A stretch of 5,199 nt of DNA from Chersky-822 sp035553055 (GTDB lineage: Bacteria > Actinomycetota > Actinomycetes > Streptosporangiales > Streptosporangiaceae), in NCBI GenBank assembly GCA_035553055.1, contig DATNEK010000096.1, positions 1 to 5,199 of the forward strand. Reading direction: 5' to 3'. The notes below the pieces were generated by a model. The model searched no databases and had not been told where the DNA came from. It saw nothing but the letters and a program-made list of their open reading frames with translations. The translations under genes and the position numbers were made by a program. Shown here in pieces: positions 1 through 4,424 of this stretch (positions are counted from its first letter, which is position 1; every line of letters begins with the position of its first letter).

Positions 1-110
1 CGCTCGTCCTCGGCGCCCAGCTCGGTCACGGCGAAGCCCGCGGGGTTCGCCGTGATGGCGGTGTCGCGCTCGACGTCGCTGAAGACGTCGACCATCTTCT
101 TCTCAGCCAT
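1..110 (-). CDS. Split transketolase, C-terminal subunit (5' end only)
   Basis: Only the first 36 codons are inside the window; the gene continues past base 1. The start is ATG at 110-108, with a GGAG Shine-Dalgarno at 121-118 and a 7-nt spacer. It overlaps the 3' end of the upstream subunit by 8 nt (ATGGCTGA holds both the start and the TGA stop), so the two are very probably translationally coupled. The visible N-terminus has a short charged leader (MAEKKMVDVF) and then GFAVTELGAEDER. This resembles the 'LxELGxEDxRVVVL' opening of the pyrimidine-binding half of transketolase. In split transketolases this subunit carries the pyrimidine-binding and C-terminal domains and completes the active site at the subunit interface. 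The call rests on this short match plus its position after the N-terminal subunit. A related pyruvate dehydrogenase E1-beta-like protein is the alternative, less likely given the partner. Confidence 0.82.
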   Translation of the reverse strand, partial: MAEKKMVDVFSDVERDTAITANPAGFAVTELGAEDE

Positions 111-978
111 TGGCCAGCTCCATCCGGGCGGAGATCTCGGCGACGACGTCGGCGTACTGCTCCTCGTTGAGCAGGCCGAGGTGCCAGGCCTGCGGCTGCT
201 TCTCCATGAACTCGACACCGTGGCCCTTGCGCGTCCGCGCGATGATCGCCACCGGCTCCTCGCTCGCGGGGTCAGGCAGCTCGTCGAAGGTCTTCAGCAG
301 CGTGGGCGCGTCGTGCCCGTCGATCTCCCGCACGGTCCAGCCGAACGCCTCGAACCGCTTGCCGAGCGGCTCGATGTTCATAGCCTGCGACGTCGGGCCG
401 GCGCCAGAGAAGCCGTTCGCGTCCACGATCGCGACCAGGTTGCCGAGCTTGTAGTGGCTCGCCGCCATCGCCGCTTCCCAGACCTGGCCCTCCTGCAGCT
501 CGCCGTCGCCGGTCAGCACGAAGGTGCGGTAGTCGCGGCCGGTGAGCCGGGCCGCGATCGCCATGCCCGCGCCGACCGACAGGTTGTGCCCGAGCGAGCC
601 CGAGGAGAAGTCGATGCCGCGCGCCACCTTCATGTTCGGGTGGTCGTTGAGCGGCGAGCCGACCTTGCCGAACTGCCCGAGCCAGTCATGCGGGTAGAAG
701 CCCAGGTCCGCGAGCACCGGCCACAGGCCGGTCGCGACGTGGCCCTTGCCGAGCAGGAACCGGTCCCTGTCCGGCCAGTTCGGCTCGCTCGGGCGCAGCC
801 GCAGCGCGTGGTAGTAGAGGGTCGCGACCAGCTCCGCGGCCGAGAACGTGGACGAGTAGTGACCAAGTCCGGCCTGCGCGATCAGGTCGACCGTCTGCAG
901 CCGTATCCAGTCCGCCCGGCGAAGGAGCCCGGCGTCGGTGAGCGGACGCCCGCGCTCCAAGGTGATGTCATCTGGCAT
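103..978 (-). CDS. Split transketolase, N-terminal (thiamine-diphosphate pyrophosphate-binding) subunit
   Basis: This 291-residue cytoplasmic protein matches the N-terminal half of transketolase, which moves a two-carbon ketol unit between sugar phosphates. The ThDP/metal motif is clear: GDG at 157-159, EGQVWEA at 163-169 and DAN at 186-188. Other landmarks are GHYSS from G39 (the usual GHxGG region), KGH at 78-80, SGSLGH at 126-131 and AWH followed by NEEQYADV near the C-terminus. The length fits a stand-alone N-terminal subunit rather than the ~650-residue fused enzyme. The usual GSLGQGL stretch reads GSLGHNL here. The start is ATG at 978-976, with only a weak AGG-type ribosome site (987-989, 8 nt away). 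It is the first gene of a minus-strand operon and overlaps the C-terminal subunit by 8 nt. It diverges from a sugar importer, which suggests a substrate-specific role rather than the housekeeping pentose-phosphate enzyme. Exact donor and acceptor are unknown. Confidence 0.93.
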   Translation of the reverse strand: MPDDITLERGRPLTDAGLLRRADWIRLQTVDLIAQAGLGHYSSTFSAAELVATLYYHALRLRPSEPNWPDRDRFLLGKGHVATGLWPVLADLGFYPHDWLGQFGKVGSPLNDHPNMKVARGIDFSSGSLGHNLSVGAGMAIAARLTGRDYRTFVLTGDGELQEGQVWEAAMAASHYKLGNLVAIVDANGFSGAGPTSQAMNIEPLGKRFEAFGWTVREIDGHDAPTLLKTFDELPDPASEEPVAIIARTRKGHGVEFMEKQPQAWHLGLLNEEQYADVVAEISARMELANG

Positions 979-1003
979 GACGCCAGCCTAAATTCGGCGC
1001 AAC

Positions 1004-1028
1004 TTGTTGACAATATGGCGCTTTGTCA
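1004..1028. promoter_or_regulatory. Overlapping inverted repeats upstream of transketolase (candidate operator)
   Basis: Two perfect inverted repeats share one half-site. TTGT-TG-ACAA lies at 1004-1013. TGACAA (1008-1013) pairs with TTGTCA (1023-1028) across 9 bp. They sit 26-50 bp upstream of the transketolase ATG, where a bound repressor would block the promoter or early transcript. The core GTTGACAA recurs at 1241-1248 on the importer side. TTGT/ACAA half-sites occur in some GntR/FCD-type operators, but the family cannot be assigned from this alone. Confidence 0.4.
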
Positions 1029-1088
1029 CAGCGGTGGCATAGACGGCTGTGCCTGCCCACAAGTCTCTAGACAGATGATCGTCGGTGT

Positions 1089-1103
1089 TTATGCTAGTCA
1101 TAA
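1089..1103. repeat. Short inverted repeat TTATG-N5-CATAA
   Basis: Perfect 5-bp arms, TTATG (1089-1093) and CATAA (1099-1103), flank a 5-bp spacer in an AT-rich patch midway between the two operons. TATGCT (1090-1095) and TAAGGT (1101-1106) within it resemble TANNNT -10 boxes on the plus strand, but neither has a convincing -35 box. It could be a regulator site or part of a promoter. An arm length of 5 is also attainable by chance. Confidence 0.25.
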
Positions 1104-1211
1104 GGTCAGTGGATGTGTCCGGCGCACCCTAGGGAAGGTTTCCGACCCCTGGCTATGTGGTGAGAGGACAAGATTCCGCCCGCCGGAATACTGGTCGGGC
1201 TATAGAGACCG

Positions 1212-1232
1212 AAGCGAGACCTGATCTCGTTT
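1212..1232 (+). repeat. Small hairpin in the intergenic region
   Basis: CGAGA (1215-1219) and TCTCG (1225-1229) pair across a CCTGA loop. The stem extends by one G-U and two A-U pairs to 1212/1232, giving 8 bp in plus-strand RNA. The left arm also takes part in a direct repeat of GAGACC (1205-1210 and 1216-1221, 11-bp phase). It lies just upstream of the TTGACA box at 1242. If that box is the promoter, the structure is a DNA feature rather than a transcribed hairpin. Confidence 0.25.
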
Positions 1233-1241
1233 GTGAGTCCG

Positions 1242-1269
1242 TTGACAACCGCGCCGGCAGTCATCAAGT
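1242..1269 (+). promoter_or_regulatory. Candidate promoter for the importer operon
   Basis: A perfect TTGACA -35 hexamer lies at 1242-1247, followed after 16 bp by TCAAGT (1264-1269), a poor -10 with only three consensus matches. It would give a leader of about 95 nt before the lipoprotein start, and that leader would contain the tandem repeats. The -35 box is embedded in the palindrome GTTGACAAC (1241-1249), so a regulator bound there would overlap RNA polymerase. The weak -10 keeps confidence low. Confidence 0.28.
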
Positions 1270-1282
1270 CTGTGGGCACTGT

Positions 1283-1355
1283 GGTCTGGTCGGCCCTCGA
1301 TGCGGTGGGTCTGGTCGACCCCTGGATGCGGCGGGCCTGGCCGACCCTGGATGCG
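1283..1355 (+). repeat. Three imperfect ~25-bp tandem repeats before the lipoprotein gene
   Basis: Copies lie at 1283-1304, 1308-1330 and 1334-1355, at periods of 25 and 26 bp. Each follows the pattern GGYCTGGYCGRCCC then TSGATGCG. Each holds a GGYCGRCC core: GGTCGGCC, the perfect palindrome GGTCGACC, and GGCCGACC. The first and third cores are reverse complements, so a transcript could fold copy 1 on copy 3 with copy 2 in the loop. The array ends 16 nt before the chosen ATG. It may be a set of operator sites, a structured leader or simply a slippage product. Confidence 0.7.
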
Positions 1356-1371
1356 AATGATGCGAGGGCGC

Positions 1372-2661
1372 ATGGATAGCTTCAGAATTAGGAAACGAAA
1401 CCCCCGGAAAGCGCGGGTGGCGATCGGGGTGCTTTCGGCGGGCGCGGCGCTAGCGCTAGCCGCCTGCTCATCGAGCTCATCGAGCTCAGCCGCCGCGGGC
1501 GGCTCGCAGAGCACGTCGGGATCCTCCAGCAGCTCGGGCAGCTCTTCCGTCAACACCGCCGCGCTGGCCAACGGCGTGACCAAGGCGGCCGCGGTACCGA
1601 GCTTCAGCGACTACGCGGCCGGCTACGGCGGCAAGGTTGGGGACGTCTCCAACCTCAAGGGCAAGAAGATCATGATCGTGCCGGGCTCGAGCGCGCTCGC
1701 TGCCTGCACGGAGATCGCCCAGGCGGCCGCGGCGCTGGCCACCGACGTCGGTATGAAGCCGACGATCTTCGCCAACCAAGGCACGACCGCCGAGCACAAC
1801 ACGGCCATCGAGAACGCGATCCACCAGGGCTACACGGCGATCGACCTTGGCTGTGACTACGACCCGACGACCAACGCGCCGGCGATCGCCGCCGCGCAGA
1901 AGGCCGGCCTCGTGGTGTCGGTCTACGGTGCGACCCAGGCGCAGGTGCAGGCCACCAACCTGCAGTACGTGAACTCCGACCCGTACACGCTGGACGCGAC
2001 GCTCGCGGTTGACCAGGCGGTCTCGCAGCACAACGGGCAGCCGTTCGACGCGGTCGCGATCACCTCGAACGCGGCGTCGGCCACGGCGACCATGGAAGCC
2101 GGGATCAAGGCCGAGCTGGCCAAGACCTGCCCCAAGTGCACGCTCACCGAGGTCAACGTCGAGGTGCCGAAGTGGACCACGGACGTCGCCAGCGCCGTGA
2201 GCTCCGCGCTGCTCCAGCACCCCAACGTGAGCGTGCTGTTCCCCGACTACGCGGGCATGATGACCTACGTGCTGCAGGGCATCCAGACCGCGCACAAGAC
2301 CGGCAGCGTGAAGGCCTACCTGAACTTCGGCGGCGGCACGCCGTTCGTCAAGATCCAGACGGCCGACCCGGGCAAGAGCATCGTGCAGAGCGACATCGGC
2401 GGCTACCCGCCGTGGACCGGCTACCTGCTGTTCCTCCAGACCGCCCGGGCGCTGGAGAAGCAGCCGGCCATTCCCTACGCGAAGGCCATCGGGCCGAACC
2501 GGATCGTCACCCCCGACAACGCCGTTGAAGTCCTCCAGACCGGCGGCTGGGGCACGAGCTGGGTGAACGGCTTCCGTGAGCTGCTCGGGCTGCCCGCCTT
2601 GTCGGGCAGTGCGCTGACCAACGCATCGACGCTGAATGGCACGATGGTCGGCAGCGTCTGA
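1372..2661 (+). CDS. Sugar ABC transporter substrate-binding lipoprotein (RbsB/Peripla_BP_4-like)
   Basis: This 429-residue extracellular lipoprotein would capture a sugar for the importer encoded downstream. Residues 1-31 form a type II signal peptide: basic n-region (RIRKRNPRKAR), hydrophobic core, then lipobox LAAC with Cys32 as the lipidated residue. A Ser/Gly/Ala-rich tether follows to about residue 60. The type 1 periplasmic-binding fold starts near GKKIMIVPG (97-105) and includes the AIDLGCDYDPTTNAPAIAAA region, where these proteins describe the hinge and first lobe. The mature domain has Cys112, Cys161 and a CPKC pair (253/256), possibly a disulfide. I chose ATG 1372 because the signal peptide begins properly there and GAGGG (1364-1368) precedes it, though the 3-nt spacing is short. 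ATG 1360 or 1357 in the same frame would also work. An upstream ATG at 1300 would translate the tandem repeats and is unlikely. The family is clear, the ligand is not. Confidence 0.9.
   Translation: MDSFRIRKRNPRKARVAIGVLSAGAALALAACSSSSSSSAAAGGSQSTSGSSSSSGSSSVNTAALANGVTKAAAVPSFSDYAAGYGGKVGDVSNLKGKKIMIVPGSSALAACTEIAQAAAALATDVGMKPTIFANQGTTAEHNTAIENAIHQGYTAIDLGCDYDPTTNAPAIAAAQKAGLVVSVYGATQAQVQATNLQYVNSDPYTLDATLAVDQAVSQHNGQPFDAVAITSNAASATATMEAGIKAELAKTCPKCTLTEVNVEVPKWTTDVASAVSSALLQHPNVSVLFPDYAGMMTYVLQGIQTAHKTGSVKAYLNFGGGTPFVKIQTADPGKSIVQSDIGGYPPWTGYLLFLQTARALEKQPAIPYAKAIGPNRIVTPDNAVEVLQTGGWGTSWVNGFRELLGLPALSGSALTNASTLNGTMVGSV
1449..1460. repeat. 12-bp perfect palindrome in the signal-peptide coding region
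   Basis: GCTAGCGCTAGC is a perfect palindrome that encodes the end of the hydrophobic core (ALALA). It uses two CTA leucine codons, which are rare in high-GC actinobacteria. It could fold in the mRNA or slow translation during export, or be incidental. Confidence 0.45.
1468..1485 (+). repeat. 9-bp tandem duplication in the serine linker
   Basis: TCATCGAGC occurs twice in direct succession, right after the lipobox Cys codon, and encodes six serines. A third partial unit (TCA) follows. This in-frame repeat is a natural site for slippage, so the length of the membrane tether may vary between strains without affecting the binding domain. Confidence 0.6.
2590..2609 (+). repeat. Hairpin near the 3' end of the lipoprotein gene
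   Basis: CTGCCCG (2590-2596) and CGGGCAG (2603-2609) form a perfect 7-bp stem with a CCTTGT loop, inside the coding region about 50 nt before the stop. GCTGCCCG (2589-2596) is also complementary to CGGGCAGC (2681-2688), the base of the large intercistronic stem-loop, so the two structures could compete. Confidence 0.4.
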
Positions 2662-2681
2662 CGCATACCGGATCTGAGGGC

Positions 2682-2726
2682 GGGCAGCAGCCCGGTCGCG
2701 GGCGATTCCGCGCCGGGCTGCTGCCC
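2682..2726 (+). promoter_or_regulatory. Large intercistronic stem-loop between lipoprotein and ATPase genes
   Basis: A perfect 14-bp GC-rich stem joins 2682-2695 (GGGCAGCAGCCCGG) to 2713-2726. After a single unpaired T at 2696 it continues with 5 more base pairs (2697-2701 with 2708-2712) and a GCGATT loop. It begins 20 nt after the lipoprotein stop. No T-run follows, so it is not a canonical intrinsic terminator. Stem-loops in this place are known in binding-protein operons (for example malE-malF), where they protect the upstream mRNA and cut down downstream expression. That role is inferred here. Leaky termination is the main alternative, since some actinobacterial terminators lack a U-tract. 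Confidence 0.8.
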
Positions 2727-2728
2727 CC

Positions 2729-2758
2729 TATCCATGGACATCCCGTTATGGATATCCC
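2729..2758 (+). repeat. Second intercistronic repeat: small hairpin and direct repeat
   Basis: TATCCAT (2729-2735) and ATGGATA (2748-2754) are perfect 7-bp inverted arms around 12 bases. The same stretch holds a direct repeat, ATGGACATCCC (2734-2744) and ATGGATATCCC (2748-2758), with one mismatch and a 14-bp period. It lies between the large stem-loop and the ATPase ribosome site. It may be a protein or RNA regulatory site. Confidence 0.45.
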
Positions 2759-2772
2759 CCAGCAGCGAAAAA

Positions 2773-2779
2773 GAAGGAG
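2773..2779 (+). promoter_or_regulatory. Strong Shine-Dalgarno that sets the ATPase start at TTG 2787
   Basis: GAAGGAG at 2773-2779 is a near-ideal ribosome-binding site, 7 nt before the in-frame TTG at 2787. If ATG 2748 were the start, this site would lie inside the coding region and would encode part of an odd poly-arginine run. Confidence 0.75.
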
Positions 2780-2786
2780 ACGTAGG

Positions 2787-4424
2787 TTGGAGCAGGCATC
2801 CGCTCCCCCCGCGGTCGAGCTGCATAACATTTCCAAGGTTTTCGGCACCAACCGGGCACTGGACCACGTGGACCTGACCATCGGTCAGGGCGAGGTGGTC
2901 GGGCTGCTCGGGCAGAACGGCTCGGGCAAGTCCACGCTGGTGAAGATCATGTCCGGGGTCTACGACCCCGAACCGGGCGGCCACCTGCGCGTGGGCGGCG
3001 AAGAGGTCCCGCTCCCGCTGCCGCCCGGCCAGGCCAGCGAGATCGGGCTCAGCTTCGTCTACCAGAACCTGGCGCTCGCACCAGGCCTGACCGTCTTGGA
3101 GAACCTGACGCTCGGCCAGCGGATCACCGCAGGCGGCTGGAAACTCATCAACTGGGTCTCCGAGCACCGGGCCGCCAAGGCCGTCCTTGACCGCTACCAG
3201 GTCAACCTCGACCTCGACCAGCAGACGGGCGACTTGGCCCCGGTCGACCAGGCGCGGCTGGCGATCGTCCGGGCCGCCGAGGACCTGCGCCGGTACCGGG
3301 CGCGGACCGGCGGCTCGCACTCCGTGCTCATCCTCGACGAGCCCACCGTCTTCCTGCCGGAGGAGGAGATCGACCGCCTCTTCGACCTGATCAGGACCGT
3401 GGTGGCCGAGGGCGCGGCCGTCCTGTTCATCTCGCATGACTTGGCCGCGGTGCAGTCGATCACCGACCGCGTCGTCGTCCTGCGGGACGGCCGGGTCGTG
3501 GCCGAGGAGGTCACCGCCAACATCGACGAGGAGTCGCTGGTCGACCTCATCGTCGGCGCGTCGGCGTCGGTCCGCGAGGCCGCGGTCGACACGTCGAACG
3601 TCGTCGCCCTGGTGGAAGACCAGCGCGCGGTCGAGGCGACGCGCGAGGCGATGCAGTCCGCCGGCGACGCGGCCGACGTGGGCGAGAGCGTCATGGTCGA
3701 GGACCTGGTCGATGACCGGCTGCACGGGGTGTCGTTCGAGATCGGTGCCGGGGAGATCCTCGGCGTGGCCGGCCTCATCGGCTCCGGCGCCGAGGAGCTG
3801 CCGTACCTGCTCTTCGGCGCGCGCCAGGCGATAAGCGGCTCGCTCCGCCTGGGCGCCGAGCGGATGAACTGCGGCAAGCTCACTCCCCAGCGCAGCGTGC
3901 GCGAGCGCATCGCGCTGGTCCCCGCCGACCGCGCGGTGCAGGGCCTGAGCCAAGGGCTGACCCTGTGGGAGAACATCACCATGCTCGTCGAGGACGAGCA
4001 CTACCGCGGGGGCATCTTCCGCCGCGGGGAGCTGCAGAAGCTCGCGCGCGACGCCATCGACCGGTTCTTGATCCGGCCGCCGCTCGCCGACGCGCCCGCC
4101 GGGACGTTCTCCGGCGGTAACCAGCAGAAAGCGCTGATGGCCAAGTGGCTGATCGCCCGGCCGCGGCTGCTGCTGCTGCACGAGCCGACGCAGGGCGTGG
4201 ACGTGGGCGCCAGGCGCGACATCTACCGCTTCGTGAAGGCGGCCGCCACTCTCAACCAGATGGCGGTGCTGTGGGTGACGACGGAGTTCGGTGAGCTCGC
4301 GGAGGTCTGCGACCGGGTCATCGTCCTCACCCAGGGACAGCACACCGAGACGCTCACCGGCGAGGAACTGAGCGAGGAAGCTATCAGCGCCGCGGCACTG
4401 CGGCAAACCAGGGAGGTCTCATGA
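2787..4424 (+). CDS. Sugar ABC transporter ATP-binding protein, two NBDs (RbsA-like, CUT2 family)
   Basis: This 545-residue cytoplasmic ATPase powers the importer. From TTG 2787, domain 1 has Walker A GQNGSGKST (42-50), Q-loop Gln93, a degenerate signature LAPVDQ (150-155), Walker B LILDEPT (181-187) and switch His217. Domain 2 starts near residue 303. It has a Walker A without Lys (GLIGSGAEEL, 329-338), an intact signature FSGGNQQ (441-447) and Walker B LLLLHEPT with His465 in place of Asp. The second switch His is replaced (VTTEFGEL). Domain 1 Walker A/B plus the domain 2 signature make one complete ATP site, and the other site is degenerate, as in the RbsA family. TTG is preferred to ATG 2748 because of the GAAGGAG at 2773-2779. 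The ATG start would add 13 residues (QQRKRRRRR) that look like translated ribosome-site DNA. The stop overlaps the permease start by 4 nt (ATGA). Confidence 0.92.
   Translation: MEQASAPPAVELHNISKVFGTNRALDHVDLTIGQGEVVGLLGQNGSGKSTLVKIMSGVYDPEPGGHLRVGGEEVPLPLPPGQASEIGLSFVYQNLALAPGLTVLENLTLGQRITAGGWKLINWVSEHRAAKAVLDRYQVNLDLDQQTGDLAPVDQARLAIVRAAEDLRRYRARTGGSHSVLILDEPTVFLPEEEIDRLFDLIRTVVAEGAAVLFISHDLAAVQSITDRVVVLRDGRVVAEEVTANIDEESLVDLIVGASASVREAAVDTSNVVALVEDQRAVEATREAMQSAGDAADVGESVMVEDLVDDRLHGVSFEIGAGEILGVAGLIGSGAEELPYLLFGARQAISGSLRLGAERMNCGKLTPQRSVRERIALVPADRAVQGLSQGLTLWENITMLVEDEHYRGGIFRRGELQKLARDAIDRFLIRPPLADAPAGTFSGGNQQKALMAKWLIARPRLLLLHEPTQGVDVGARRDIYRFVKAAATLNQMAVLWVTTEFGELAEVCDRVIVLTQGQHTETLTGEELSEEAISAAALRQTREVS

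Larger units (their letters stand above)
979..1371. other. Divergent intergenic regulatory region
   Basis: This gap separates the minus-strand transketolase operon from the plus-strand importer operon. I see no convincing gene in it: open frames across it are short or lack a ribosome site, and base composition at third positions is not codon-like. It is visibly more AT-rich at 989-1110 than the flanking genes, as expected for promoters. It holds inverted repeats at 1004-1028 and 1089-1103, an 8-bp palindrome CCCTAGGG at 1127-1134, an 8-bp hairpin at 1212-1232, a TTGACA box at 1242-1247 and tandem repeats at 1283-1355. Both operons are probably controlled from here by a regulator encoded outside the window. 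Confidence 0.75.

Noticed and set aside
1127..1143. CCCTAGGG palindrome and GGAA-GGT-TTCC mini-dyad as operator sites.
   Set aside because: The arms are only 4 bp and there is no second copy in the region, so they are not distinguishable from chance.
1178..1206. GCCCG/CGGGC dyad next to TATAGA as a promoter.
   Set aside because: TATAGA (1201-1206) has no -35-like hexamer at 16-19 bp, and 5-bp GC arms are common in this composition.
52..1224. Long plus-strand open frame opposite the transketolase gene and through the intergenic region.
   Set aside because: It is antisense to a well-supported transketolase subunit, its product is a low-complexity Arg/Val/Glu/Asp mix typical of a reversed high-GC frame, and it has no recognisable domain or ribosome site.
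1300..1371. N-terminal extension of the lipoprotein from ATG 1300.
   Set aside because: It would translate the tandem repeats, put a Trp/Gly/Pro-rich stretch before the signal peptide and has no ribosome site. The type II signal peptide starts naturally at 1372 (or 1360).
1326..1379. 17-codon frame (MRRAWPTLDANDARAHG) ending in TAG over the lipoprotein start, a possible leader peptide.
   Set aside because: The overlap geometry would suit coupling, but no Shine-Dalgarno precedes ATG 1326 and the frame lies in repeats, so chance is the simpler explanation.
1486..2295. Minus-strand open frame opposite the lipoprotein gene.
   Set aside because: Arg/Gly/Val-rich shadow of a gene with a clear signal peptide and binding fold on the other strand.
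2682..2730. Canonical Rho-independent terminator after the lipoprotein gene.
   Set aside because: The stem is strong but is followed by CCTATCCATGG rather than a T-run, and the next genes belong to the same transporter. It is kept as a regulatory stem-loop instead.
2475..4406. 643-codon minus-strand open frame opposite the ATPase gene.
   Set aside because: Stop codons are rare in antisense frames of high-GC genes. The plus strand encodes all the ABC ATPase motifs, while this product has no recognisable fold and would span the intercistronic hairpin.
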